From Liopterus haemorrhoidalis (taxonomy: Eukaryota; Arthropoda; Insecta; Coleoptera; Dytiscidae), in contig OZ020618.1 of assembly GCA_963971575.1 (NCBI GenBank), positions 35,727,668-35,791,667 of the forward strand: 64,000 nt of DNA. The letters run 5' to 3'. A model generated the notes under the pieces. It did not search any database. It was not told the DNA's origin and worked only from the letters and a program-made list of their open reading frames with translations. Positions 11,450 through 26,187 of this stretch are shown one piece after another (the stretch's first letter is position 1; every line of letters starts with the position of its first letter). Position numbers and translations under genes: made by a program.

Positions 11450-12455
11450 TTAGGGTTTTGTAGGTATGACCATAAAACTGTTATAACGGCATTTTGTCGT
11501 CTGTCTGTCTGTTTGTCTGTCTGTCTGTTCGGTAAAAATTGTACACAAACGGCTAAACCTAGTGAGTTGAAATTTGGCATGCTTATACATATCTCTGACC
11601 CGCACATAGTAAAAATACTAAAACATCCAAAAAACATATCGCCCTAAAAGTATAAACAAATATCTGCTCATAGACAAAAAAATATTTTTTTAAATTCTGA
11701 GTAGGGTATCAGAGCCTTTAGTACGTGGGTTAACGAAATTTTATTTTTGCAAAATAAATCATTTTGATGCGTTTTTTGTCAAAATTGTGCAAAAAAAAAA
11801 ACATTATTTTTACCACACCCTGTAGCCTAGATGGTTTAAACTAAAAGTCTGAAAAAATTCTGAGTAATGCACATTGGTGTGAACTGGAATATCTCAACAG
11901 GAATTTTTGATCAGATTATGTTTTCGGAAAATAACGCATTTTTTGTGTTTTTTGCTTAACCAAGTAAAATATTTAATAACTTATGCAACACAGTAAACCA
12001 ACATGTTTTCATGGTGTAATGGTTAGCTTTCTCGCGTTCTAATTTGCAAACTAGGGTTCGCTACCGATCTCGAGACAATTTTATTTTTTCTGTTTTATTT
12101 GTAGTTTTATTTTGTTTAAATTGTTTTTCAAAATTTTAGTTTTATTTGGGCAAATGTTGCATTTAATTTTTAATAGCGTAAATTTAATAACCAATGGAAA
12201 TTGAATACACGAAATCAGAGGGGCGGAGTTATGACTTAAAACAACCATTGATATCTTAATCAACCTTGCTTTAAAAAAAAAAAAAAATACTGCACATATT
12301 TAGAAACCTAAATAATAGTATTAGGCATTCCAATTAAAATTAACAAAAAAAAATTAACTTATAATTTGTTTTTGGTATCCCAAATAATCATCATTCACTT
12401 ACTCAATACCTGCGAAACCCTGAAATGTGAAAAATTCACACTTCACATCAATTTT
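11450..12455 (-). mobile_element. TIR-flanked ~1 kb element with internal tRNA-like module, copy 1
   Basis: Ends are inverted copies of AGGGTTTTGTAGGTAT: 11452-11467 on the left and ATACCTGCGAAACCCT ending near 12422 on the right, the latter followed by TTCACACTTCACATCAA. Inside lie a (GTCT)n stretch (11501-11530), a tRNA-like block at 12008-12076 (ATGGTGTAATGGTTAGC then AGGGTTCGCTACC), and the family's CTGATCAAAAATTCC-type region inverted. Full copies in the other orientation are at 24338-25418 and 26743-27860. No transposase is encoded, so it is non-autonomous. Confidence 0.72.
12008..12076 (+). ncRNA. tRNA-like module inside the TIR element (copy 1)
   Basis: ATGGTGTAATGGTTAGC resembles an A box and AGGGTTCGCTACC a B box at tRNA-like spacing. 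The acceptor ends do not pair convincingly, so it is a tRNA-derived pseudogene or SINE head rather than a working tRNA. The same module occurs at the equivalent place and orientation in the copies at 24338-25418 and 26743-27860. Confidence 0.5.
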
Positions 12456-12590
12456 TGTACTATTTTTTATTTAAATTCTGAGTTGAGTATCAAATGAAAG
12501 CCCTTAATACGTGGATTAACGATCAAAATTTTATTTTTGCAAAATACATTATTTTGCCGCGATTTTAGCCAAAATTAATAAATAATACTA
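12456..12590 (-). repeat. Second partial copy of the same TIR family, abutting copy 1
   Basis: ATTCTGAGTTGAGTATCAAATGAAAGCCCTTAATACG and the following TTTATTTTTGCAAAATA region (read in pieces) repeat the segment at about 11692-11790 inside copy 1. Copy 1 therefore appears to have landed next to or inside another member of its own family. Confidence 0.5.
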
Positions 12591-12878
12591 GTATCTGCTA
12601 CGTTGCAATCTGCTAATAATATTGAACAAAAAGCAACAATATTAATAAAACAAACATCAAAGAAGAAGATGAAGTGTCCAGTGACAACTTTGCTTTGTGT
12701 TTAAATACAAAAATTAATTTAGGTAATGTTTTTGACTTAATTTGACTTAATGTTTTATTAATTTAAATTAGGTACTACTTAATATTAAAATTAAAAAAAT
12801 ATTGTAATATAAGTACATAGTTGTTCAGTATTCAGTATGACGCAATAGCGTATATAGACGTATATCGCAAAGCGATAA

Positions 12879-12879
<1 letters not shown>

Positions 12880-12907
<28 letters not shown>
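12880..12907. repeat. (TA)n microsatellite
   Basis: About 14 uninterrupted TA units directly upstream of the Penelope-like fragment. Its translation (IYIYIY) artificially extends the open frame upstream of 12943. Confidence 0.9.
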
Positions 12908-12909
<2 letters not shown>

Positions 12910-12942
12910 GTATTTATGGTTATTCCGTTCCAATAATGTAAT

Positions 12943-13336
12943 GACCATCAGTAAAACATCATTAAAACCTTTAATGACCATCAGGGAGTTATTTTCTCCT
13001 ATAAAGGATAAGCTACAATCAAAAAATAAACGAGATGTAGCCTACAAAATAGAATGTCAATGTAACTTACCGTATCTTGGTCAAACGTCGCAGTGTTTGG
13101 GCCACCGCATCACTCAACACAAGTCAGATGCAAAATGCAAACCAAATTTTTGTGCATTGAGTAAACACTTATCTTCTACGTCTCATGTACCAAAATTTGA
13201 AGAAACCAAAATATTAGCGACTGAACCCAATACATATAAAAGGACTTTCTTAGAAATGTGTTACATCAACCAATTTGAGGAGAACTTAAATGCAAAAACT
13301 GACATTCAAGGCTTAAACAACATATACAACTATTAA
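12943..13336 (+). pseudogene. Penelope-like element GIY-YIG endonuclease, 5'-truncated
   Basis: An open frame ending at 13336 carries the C-terminal GIY-YIG nuclease of Penelope-like retroelements. Visible signatures: VAYKIECQC, then LPYLGQTSQCLGHRITQHK (the YIG box as YLG, with the catalytic Arg region in GHRI), then ALSKHLSSTSHVPKFEETK, and finally the Glu-bearing FLEMCYI helix. The RT that normally precedes this domain is absent; the frame starts in (TA)n and non-homologous sequence. The GIY-YIG domain nicks DNA to prime reverse transcription. The frame is intact for about 120 residues and ends with a plausible native stop, so the truncation affects only the 5' side. Downstream 13340-13770 looks like the element's 3' region. 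Confidence 0.82.
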
Positions 13337-13727
13337 CTACACATTACTAAAAAGGATACAGGTTAAGTTTGTTTACATACATTCCACGGACAACGGATAA
13401 AAGAAGCACTCTACATTACCGACCGTAAAAAACACCCATGAAGCAATCCCGCCATATTTTAAACTAAACAAAGAAGAGACACGTACTAATCCCTTAAATC
13501 TACCAATTAGAACCCCTTTACTTACATTTTAAATAAAAAAATTTATGAGCTGTGATAACGATTTTAGACTGTGATTTGTGTGATATTTATTTATTTTAAT
13601 ATTTAATTTTAAAACTATTTGTTCAATTATTTTATTAATGTACATCAGAGGAGACTCTTAGTATTTACTGTAAGTCTAAACATTTTTGTCTGTAATTCAT
13701 ATTTATTAATTTAATAAAATTTTCCAG

Positions 13728-13766
13728 CCCTTGAAAAAGGTCTAAAAAATTAGACCGAAATATCGG
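13728..13766 (+). ncRNA. Hammerhead-like stem motif in Penelope 3' region
   Basis: CCTTGAAAAAGGTCT, AAAAAAT loop, AGACCGAAATATCGGG: a 5-bp stem (GGTCT/AGACC) flanked by CTTGAAAA and GAAA. This has the layout CUGAnGA-stem II-GAAA of the hammerhead ribozymes reported in Penelope-like elements, but the first core box is degenerate, so activity is unlikely. Confidence 0.35.
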
Positions 13767-13827
13767 GTACTAGTAAAATTTGAGTTGACTTTTCTCCACC
13801 GCTATTCCCAAAAAACATTCATAATTA

Positions 13828-17901
<4,074 letters not shown>

Positions 17902-17927
17902 TACTTATTTAATTTCTATGTTATAAT

Positions 17928-18034
17928 GTAGAAATTAAATATCAAAATACTGCCTCACCGGGAATCGAACCCGTAATTCTTAGGTTGACGGGTTCGATTC
18001 TCGGTGAGGCAGTATTTTGATATTCAATTTCTAC
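17928..18034. repeat. Palindrome of tRNA 3'-half-like sequence
   Basis: Two 46-bp arms (17928-17973 and 17989-18034) differ at only two positions and enclose a 15-bp loop. Each arm contains a polymerase III B-box-like GGTTCGATTC followed by TCGGTGAGGCA, as in the T-arm and acceptor 3' strand of a tRNA. The sequence lies just right of the (TA)n that borders the Helitron. Confidence 0.85.
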
Positions 18035-18389
18035 ATCATATTAAGTATTATGTCTGTTCAGTCTTCTTGGTTCACTAGCACATTTATTTAACAACTTATT
18101 AACGTCTTGACTGCCAATTTATTTATAGCCATTCTTGATATTTTACACTTAAAACTATCAAATTTCTATCAAACATTTAAATCCAGTGGCGTGCGCAGAC
18201 AAATATTTTGTGGAGGAAATTTTCACAACATCAGATTATTTACCTAGTCCCGCTTAAATACTGTTACACAAATTCTGTGAATCAAAATCTAAACATTTCG
18301 GGAAAACGCCTAGATCTTTTTTTGGGGTAGTCCCCACTCCTAAGTGGTATTGTTTTAATCAGTTTCTGAACGTTGAGCAGTAAACATAG

Positions 18390-19884
18390 AATGGGGTAAT
18401 AAAGAAAATCGTATCGCTGTAATTGCATTACGTAAAATTGGGAAGACGCCGGGAGACATTTTTAATAATTTAAAATCTTTGGGTATCAATCTCCAGTTTA
18501 TGTATCGCACTATGAATCGGTTCAAGATACCCAAGGTACTGAATATCGCCAAAGAAGTGGTCGCCCGCGAACTGTACGAACTCCAGCAGTGATCAAAACC
18601 GTGAGTAACAGAATTCGGAGAAATCCACTCCGTAAACAAAAAATCATGTCTAGTGAGATGGGTATTTCGATACGGAGTATGTCCCGCGTTATCAAATAAG
18701 ACTTAAGGATGGGGAATTACCGAAGAAGCGCTGGACATTTGCTTACTCCATCTCTATAGGACATCAGGAAGACCAGAACTAAACAGCTGATTCACCGATA
18801 CGCAGTAGGGTTGTACATCGAAATCAAAACATCGATGTTTAACATCGATGTTAACATCGGCGCCTTACTATCGATGTTAAAAAAACATCGATGTTTCCGA
18901 TACATCGATGTTTTATTAATATTAAAAAAAGCTATTTATTTATATTATATAGGTTTTATTTAATAATGTAAAGATAAAATATGAAAAGTAACTTAACTGA
19001 AATATTACATTTTATTATAATACTAATATAGTAATCTTAATGTTAATTTTACATTATTTAACATAAAAATAACATACTGTCATACACTTTTTTAAACTGA
19101 AATATATATTACATTTTTAATAACACTAACATAGCAATCCTAATATTAATTTTACACTAACATTACAATATAATAATCCTAATAATAGTTTTATTAATAA
19201 ATAAATTATAATTATATTTCCCAATACGGTAATTCCAAGGATAGAGGAATAAAAACTGGGAAAGTGTCAACAAGACTCAAAAAGCAACAACTTTGTTGGC
19301 GTCGTTGACCGTTGCATTGTTTGCAAAAATTAGCTATTGTTATATCACAATAGATGGCGTTTATATTTTGTGTACTAATATTAATAAAAATTAAAATTTT
19401 AAGTTTCTGAATCACAAAGTTTAAACATCGACATCGGTAGTAGACATCGATGTTTTATCGATACTATCGCCATCTGAACATCGATGGTAAAAACATCGAT
19501 GTTTTTAAAACAAAAACCGATGTTTTTTTCCCATCCCTAATACGCAGACAACATGCATCGCAAAATTCTTTTTTCCGATGAAGCAATTTTCAACATCAAA
19601 ATGATCGGGTGTATGTCCATAGCTCTCGAGAGGTAGCTCAATTCATTTACAGAGTTCAGAGAGGTCATCATCCGGCATCTGTGATGGTTTGGTGGGTTGT
19701 CTCGTATGAAGGGGTTACTGAGCTATATTTCTGTGCTCAGGGAGTGAAGTACACACAGCAATGGCTGGGAACTCATACACCGGAGTACATTAGAGCTGAA
19801 GATTGGCCTTCTGGAAGCCCAGATTTAAATCCGCTGGACTACAAATTGTGGTCACTGTTGGAGGACATGGCCTGTAGTAGATGA
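18390..19884 (+). pseudogene. Tc1/mariner-type transposase, split by a hAT insertion
   Basis: The left part (18390-18805) reads AVIALRKIGKTPGDIFNNL and GINLQFMYRTMNRF (helix-turn-helix), then after a frameshift RSGRPRTVRTPAVIK and RRNPLRKQKIM, the usual linker and second DNA-binding helix. The right part (19540-19884) resumes exactly at the insertion with HRKILFSDEAIF (first catalytic Asp in SDE), then YVHSSRE, VQRGHHPASVMVWW and WPSGSPDLNPLDYKLW (third catalytic Asp). The segment with the second catalytic Asp (normally QDSAPxH) is missing between GVKYTQQ and WLGTHTPEYIRAE. Stops, frameshifts and this deletion make it inactive. Reading across the target duplication restores continuity, so the hAT landed after or during decay. 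Confidence 0.85.
18806..19539. mobile_element. Non-autonomous hAT element with ATCGATG subterminal repeats
   Basis: Ends TAGGGTTG and CATCCCTA form a short imperfect TIR, flanked by a perfect 8-bp target duplication ATACGCAG (18798-18805 and 19540-19547), the hAT hallmark. Both ends carry clusters of the palindromic ACATCGATGT (about 18835-18910 and 19430-19515), likely transposase-binding sites by analogy with other hATs. The middle is AT-rich with no transposase. Confidence 0.88.
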
Positions 19885-20009
19885 CATCCAAATTATTAAT
19901 TATAAATTTAGTTTCTTTCGAATTTTGAGGACGATTTATCCACTCATCCTCTCTTGCGTAAGCCATTGCTTAAATCTCTTGATTAAATAATAAATCAAGT
20001 TTATATTGT

Positions 20010-20480
20010 TTATAAATATATTTGTTCTTAACATACTATAGGATATTGCAAATAGTTTTATTTTGAAATAGTATGGCAATGTTGGAATTACATGCTGTTT
20101 CCCAGAGTTGGGTACTGTAAGTTCACACTACTTTCAAAATTGGGTTATTACTACCAGTTTACTTTACATACATTTTTATGATATTATGGTTTAATGATTG
20201 TCTTGATCCAGATGTGTTTCTTTCAAATTAAAGGTGAGCCTCCAATCTTGATATATTCCTAAATATTTTACTTCTTACGCTTGCGGCACCTCTTGCTTTT
20301 TCAGTATTACAGGAAGGCAAGTGATTTTAACTAAACTGAATGTCACATGAGGTGACTTCGTCTAGTTCACTTTGATCCTCCATTTTTTCAGCCAGTCTTT
20401 CATTTCATATATTATATATGTATTCTCGGAAATACATTGATGCAACTTCTTAGTCGTGATCTACAGCTAGTGTTTATGTA
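20010..20480 (-). pseudogene. Jockey-type LINE fragment, post-RT region
   Basis: The complement reads WLKKWRIKVN, then KSPHVTFSL, an EVPQA-stop-EVKYLGIY block and WRLTF, followed downstream by TYSTQLWETACNSNIAI. This order is typical of the segment just after the YADD box in Jockey elements. Stops interrupt it in several places. No 3' tail was found. Confidence 0.7.
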
Positions 20481-20899
20481 ACACTCTCTGGAACTTTTTT
20501 AGACTTTTGTTTCGTATAAGCTGAAGTTAAATACTTTTTTAGTTAACGGTAGAGCGGCTCTAAGATTTTGCATTTGGAGGGGCGGTCAAAATTTAAATCA
20601 AAAAATTCAGAAACCCACGAGTTATACAGTTGTGTTCAACCATGTGATATTTATTGGGCTGTGTAGCTGCAAATTGAGTGTAATGCAGTACTTCTAAAAT
20701 TGCAATTAACTACACAGTTTTGTGGTCGACATCGGTTGTAATGTTAAAATTAAAACTGGCAGTGGCACTGAATTTTTTAATTATACACCATACTTTATAA
20801 CAATTTTAAGTTTGAAACAGTAAAACAAACATAATATTTGAATTAGACTGCGATTAAATATATTTTTGTATATAAGTTCAGTTTTTCTATTTTTACTTT

Positions 20900-21290
20900 C
20901 TATTGGTCTTCAAGACTCACATTTGGGTCCTATTTTTTTAAAATATATTCATTAATGATATATTTTCCTGATTTCGACACTCAAGATTTCTCTTATATGT
21001 AGATGAATTGGAAATTTTCAAAAAAATTAATACTATTCAAGATTGTTATGACCTAAATTGTGACTTAAATAATTTCTATAACTACTGTTATAAAAATAAG
21101 CTTTACCTTAATTTGAATAAATGTACTTCAATAACTTTTACTAGAAAGCATTTCCCAATCCATTTTAGCAGCCGTAGGCCCGTAAAAGACCTAGCCGTTT
21201 GCCTAGATAAAAAAAACGTCAAAATGTCTCTAAAAAATCTTGGCTTTTTAATGAGAGTCATGAAAGAGTTTACTCAACCTGCTAGTCTAA

Positions 21291-21366
<76 letters not shown>

Positions 21367-21640
21367 TCATAGGTAGTAAACTGGAATATGCATCTGTCAT
21401 TTGGAGCTCTAACTACCTCACATATATTAACAGACTCGAGTCTGTGCAGAAGCGGTTCACCAGATATCTGGAATACATTTTTTTTAACAACAGAGTCTTA
21501 TATTATTCACAGAGACTGATACGGTACAACTTAGCAAGTTCGGTTAACCGAAGCCTGTTCACGGACATGCAAACTCTCTACAAAATAGTGAATAATTTGA
21601 TTGACTGTCCTAATATTATGCTTTGTCATATTGTAATATT
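20900..21640 (+). pseudogene. LINE RT/thumb relic interrupted by (TA)n
   Basis: GPIFLKYIHNDI and a degenerate LYVDELEIF (in place of FADDLKIF) mark the end of the RT palm. DCYDLNCDLNNFYNYCYKNKLYLNLNKC and SITFTRK follow, then KNLGFLMRVMKEF. At 21296-21362 a (TA)n run replaces the expected KTLYYS segment, after which SKLEYASVIWSSN and YINRLESVQKRF continue in the thumb. The element resembles the LINEs at 5750-8060 and 42180-43946. Both catalytic Asp residues of the ADD box are lost (VDE). Confidence 0.72.
21296..21363. repeat. (TA)n microsatellite inside a LINE reading frame
   Basis: About 33 TA units that replace LINE codons while leaving homology on both sides. Confidence 0.9.
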
Positions 21641-22189
21641 GTAACTTTGTAATATTGTCTTTGACTTTCTTGCACAGTGTACAAAGTGACAAAAAACTTG
21701 CACGCCACAGAGTTAACACTGCCTTATGCCGAACGCACCTTGGAATAAAACAGTTGTTTGCCAGAAAAGTGAGAGCGATGTACTATGAAAAACAGCGCGG
21801 AATCCAATTGAGTGTAGCGTATAAAAACAAAAAAGCTGTGAAAGAGCAGAAGGAGTTGAATGAAGGAAGAATCTTAACATCTTCAAATAAAATTTAAAAA
21901 TATTTAGATTTAAAAATATAAAAATGGTTGTTTCTTTGGGCTGCCCATTTTCCCTTACATAAAAGCCGCACTTGGTTTAAAGGTGGAAAATACTGTAAAC
22001 CGCTTTATATATCTACGTGGGCAGCTCAAAAAAAATGTCGCCCTCAACCATAAATGGAATTGGTGGCGTCAAAGATAGTTTGATTTTTAGTTTGACATAC
22101 GTCATAAATATGCATAAGAAATAATAAGTTCTGTCAAATAATTTTTTTGTACATCGTTGTTTAAAGTAGAAGAGTGATACATTTTTTTA

Positions 22190-22345
22190 TAAAAGATGGT
22201 ATGTCGCCAACGGAAATTCATCCCAGGTTGGGAAAAGTTTATAGGCACTCTATTCTCAAAAAAGAGTTGCTGGATTAAAGGAGGTCATACCAGCCTTCAA
22301 GATGATCCATGTCAAGAACGTCTAAAAATTGCTTAGCATTTTTTC
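22190..22345 (+). pseudogene. mariner transposase N-terminal fragment
   Basis: MSPTEIHPRLGKVYRHS in one frame, then after indels QKRVAG and WIKGGHTSLQDDPCQERLKIA in another. This matches the mariner helix-turn-helix and the xxGRTSLEDDPRSGRP linker pattern. The catalytic domain is not recognisable downstream. A WNNCTD-stop-KEAYIEI segment near 22865-22910 could be the C-terminus, which is uncertain. Confidence 0.6.
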
Positions 22346-23756
22346 TTTCAACAATTGTTACTGTCTAAGAATTGTTTAGCCAGTGAATCTTGAAAGTGCC
22401 AGTACACACATGTTAACTGAAGTTTTTAGGTATGTAAAAGCGGTGTGTAAGATGATAAAAACGGCTTAGAGTGAAAATCAGATTGGAAGTACGAATTGGA
22501 AGAGAGGCCCGTAGCTACGGGGAACGAGTTTGAGCCATCCACCCAAACAAACAAACAAAAACATGCTTTTAAGGGACAGATTTAAGAGACAATTGAACGT
22601 GAACCTGTCCCAAGAAAAATTTCGTCTACGTCCCTCTACGAAAAAGTCTCTCAGCGAAAAAATGTTAGCTTCTGATTTCCTTCCCCTCCCCCCAGAAAAA
22701 TTCCTAAGTGTGCACCTGGAAGAACATCAAGCCTATTAACAAGATTTGAATTCTTCAGACTTTCATAAGTTCATAACTTCCAATGAAGAGGCGTAGTGGC
22801 TATAGAGAGTTATCATGTAAACCTTCCGGAAAGTCACTAGAGGGATGGGAATACAGTTATGAAGCATCACTGGAATAACTGTACTGATTGAAAGGAAGCT
22901 TATATTGAAATTTTAAATTTATTTTAAATCGAAAAAGCAAATCCTTCATTTCGAAGCTGCCTAGACCAAAGTGAGGAAACTTGTTGAGGAAATCATTACT
23001 GAAGGTTTCTTGAACCTGTTTTGATTTATTAACTTTATAATTTTACTACAATTAAAATTATTCATTAGTTGTTTATAAAAACGATATGCCAAACGTATAA
23101 ATCTTAGTATCGTTGATATTTGTTAATATCTTATTAAAATTCATGTAATTCCTCAACACGCCATAAAAGTGTGCACAAATTCTATCACGGCATGTTTCTA
23201 TTTCTGGGGTAGACAGAACTTCATTCATTGTTTTCCCAATCTCACGCCATGGGACAGGGGTGACATGCGAGTGCGGCTTGCATGCTACCATACACACTTA
23301 TCCGTACTATTTACCTACACACAACCTACAACATGCAACTACTTACGTTTTAAATAAAAAATTGATTCATATTGAAACTATGAATTTTAATAAATTTTTT
23401 GTTCATGTTACGAGTAGGAAATTTCCGAAGTGTTTAAATTATGCTTGCGATTTTTATCAGAAAATTGTTTTTAATTTTCTTTATATACGATACTTAGAAA
23501 ATATATCACAGCACCACATACTTGGATGAGATATACAATGCGATCATTATTTCTTGTCCGTTACATAAAAGTAAACAATGAGTTTAAAAATATCAAAGCT
23601 GTATTTTGATTCACAGCTGAAAATCCCAATTTAACAAGAACTAATCAGATTACTTCGTTTGCCCGAACTCACCCGAGGAACAACGAAAATATGTGTTATC
23701 AACGCATTAGCGTGTAGAGAAAAATAGTGTTCATTTAATAATCAATTCGTATAAGA
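22346..23756. other. No gene seen
   Basis: Small frames only, for example 22530-22739, which starts next to an ACAAACAAAC run and has no recognisable domain. No clear repeat boundaries. Confidence 0.4.
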
Positions 23757-24734
23757 CAGGGCTGTCCAACCAGTCGATCGCGATCTACTGGTCGATCGCG
23801 ATCTACTGGTCGACCGCGGCGTGATTTTAAATAAATCTTTTGTTTTCTCTCGCTTCCATATACTTAAAAATACATTTTATAATTACAACCCGATCCGTAA
23901 AAATTAAAACAAGCTTCTCGCTAGCTTACGCTCAAATGTCTCTTGATGGACCTTAAGTCGACCGCATCCCCACCAGTGACGGAGGCCGGTGGTCGCACAT
24001 CTAAAAACCACTAAATTATAAAAATAGACCGAAAAAAAAACATTATCTTACATATCCTAACCAACAAAACTTAAAAACAAAGAACCCTTTTCTAATCATC
24101 TTGCATAAAATTATTTAGCGGTCAATGGGTTAACCAGCGGACTAAAAGTACAGCCTTTTTTAAATTTCGTTTTGCTTAGTATGTTATATTTACATGAGAA
24201 ACAGCTTTAAAATTGTAATATGTAACGCATCTTTTCAAAATATTTTTCCCGGGGGAGGACCTCCTCACCCCGGAAGGGCAGTCCGTTGACCGGCGACACG
24301 TTCTAGTCGATCGTGGTAACAATGTATATAAAAAAATTGATGTGAAGTGTGAATTTTCACACATTTCAGGGTTTTGCAGGTATTTAGTAAGTGAATGATG
24401 ATTATTTTGGATGCGAAAACAAATTTTATATTAAAATATTTTTTTCGCCTAATACCATTATTTAGGTTTCTAAATATGTGCAGTATTTTTTTTTATATAG
24501 CAAGGTTCATTAAGAATTTCAAAATTGCGCCTATGGCTTCCATTGGTTGTTATAAGTTCCGCCCCTCTGATTTCGTGTACATTGAAACAGAATTAAATTA
24601 TAATTTAAACAATTTCCACTGGCTATTAAATTTACGCCTTTAAAAATTAAATGCAACATTTGCCAAAATATAATTAGAATTTTGAAAAAATAATTTAAAC
24701 AATATAGAAATTAAAAAAAAAAAATATATAGTCT

Positions 24735-24815
24735 CTTCTCCAGGGTTCGATCCCTATCGGATCGGGTTACATGGGTGAAAAGTCAGCGTCAAATGCCACT
24801 AGACCAGCACACACG
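24735..24815 (-). ncRNA. tRNA-like module (copy 2)
   Basis: On the minus strand an A-box-like CTAGTGGCATTTGACGCTGA is followed by the B-box-like GGGATCGAACCCTGGAG. Position and orientation inside the TIR element equal those of copies 1 and 3. It is a degenerate tRNA-like sequence, not a predicted functional tRNA. Confidence 0.5.
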
Positions 24816-25292
24816 TTGGAGTGTTGCTTGTTACAAAGCTATAACTTGTGTACATTATTAGCCAAAAATCACAAAAAATGCGTTTTTTTCCAAAAACCTA
24901 ATCTGATCAAAAATTCCTGTTGAAATATTCCAGTTCACACCAATGTACAATACTTAGAATTTTTTCAGATTTTTAGTTTAAACCATCTGGGCTACAGGGT
25001 GTGGGACAAAAATTTTTTTGCACAATTTTGGCAAAAATCGCTTCAAAATAATTTATTTTGCAAAAATAAAAATTTGATCGTTAATCCACGTACCAAGGGC
25101 TTTCATTTGATACCCTACTCAGAATTATAAAAAAATATTTTTTTTTTCGATGAGCACATATTTGTTTATATTTTTAGGGGGATATGTTTTTTAGATGTTT
25201 TAGTATTTTTCCTATGTGCGGGTCAAAGAGTTGTATAAGCATGCCAAATTTCAACTCTCTAGGTTTAGCCGTTTGGCTACAATTTTTACCGA

Positions 25293-25366
<74 letters not shown>

Positions 25367-25368
25367 GA
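25293..25368 (+). repeat. (CAGA)n microsatellite
   Basis: About 18 tetranucleotide units, ending at CGACAAAATGACGG. It is an expansion of a shorter CTGT/ACAG tract found in every copy of the host TIR family. Confidence 0.95.
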
Positions 25369-25615
25369 CAAAATGACGGTATAAGGGTTTTTTGGTCATA
25401 CCTACAAAACCCTAAAAAGTAGATTCCAAATACAAAAAGGTTGAACAGCCCTGGTATATGGTAATAAAAATAGAATGTACGCCTATGTGTACATGTACTT
25501 GGAAATAAGTTTGATAACTAAATGTTTCTGTCAAATATTACAAAACGGTCAAGATTTGATGATCTCTGTGTATTATTCGCCGATTAATACTGTTAAAACA
25601 CCTTGTAAAACTTAT

Positions 25616-26187
25616 GCCGCATTCAGATCTCTTTAAATTAACACGTTATTGACTGTTCGTTGTTGTTCTCTGAGTTATGTTTCTATGGATAGTGTTAACG
25701 TTCTAAACACCGTTCACAGCTAGTTAGAAATTAATTTGTTACGAATAGTCCACCATCTGTGCGTTTACTAACCAACTACATAGCTTCGTAAAATTAATTC
25801 TATGTATTATCGTTTTTATAATTCTGTTGTATTAGATTTTAACTAACTTAACCTAACCTAATTATCTAAACTGATCATATTTACTGTCCGTCTTTGTAAA
25901 TTGAGCAAGATTTGTTAATGATGACATTATGTTAGGTTATGTAAAGGCATACGATAACTACGGTGTCACTGATAGAATGCAATAGCCAATGTGTTTATAT
26001 GTCTGTCTCATTAAAACATCTCACTAGTTATAAGTTTAGAAAATTATTCATAATCCACAACGAACCACGTATTGAATTAAGAGGTCTGAAAGGTTTCACG
26101 TCTTACTATATGACAAAATTCTAATGACAGTAAACAGTCTATAATCTACAGTGTATAAGCTATTGATTTAAGAGCTCTGAATGCGGC
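25616..26187. mobile_element. MITE-like element with GCCGCATTCAG termini
   Basis: The left end GCCGCATTCAGATCTCTTTA and right end TTTAAGAGCTCTGAATGCGGC are inverted copies of about 25 bp. The middle contains GTCTGTCTCATTAAAAC, which reappears inverted at about 45050-45070, and related ends occur near 41480, 41945 and 45395. It carries no coding sequence and no clear target duplication. Confidence 0.65.

Larger units (their letters stand above)
24338..25418 (+). mobile_element. TIR element with internal tRNA-like module, copy 2
   Basis: The left end TTGATGTGAAGTGTGAA is followed by CAGGGTTTTGCAGGTAT; the right end is ATACCTACAAAACCCT. The tRNA-like block is on the minus strand at about 24735-24815. 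A (CAGA)n array at 25293-25368 sits at the place of the GTCT stretch in copy 1. No protein is encoded. Confidence 0.75.
23757..25453. mobile_element. Non-autonomous hAT element with a nested TIR element
   Basis: TIRs CAGGGCTGTCCAACC (23757-23771) and its complement GGTTGAACAGCCCTG (25439-25453) match at 14 of 15 positions. Flanks GTATAAGA (23749-23756) and GTATATGG (25454-25461) are similar 8-mers, as for a hAT target duplication that has since diverged. The left subterminal region repeats GTCGATCGCGATCTACTG, as seen in SCAND3/GTF2IRD2-type hATs. Most of the right half is a nested copy of the TIR/tRNA-like family (24338-25418). Confidence 0.72.

Noticed and set aside
17989..18011. tRNA gene at the palindrome
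   Set aside because: Only the 3' half-like part is present, in both orientations; no D-arm or anticodon arm lies between.
21655..21897. 80-codon plus-strand frame after the LINE relic
   Set aside because: The Lys/Arg/Gln-rich text looks somewhat protein-like, but I recognise no family and it has no linked exon.
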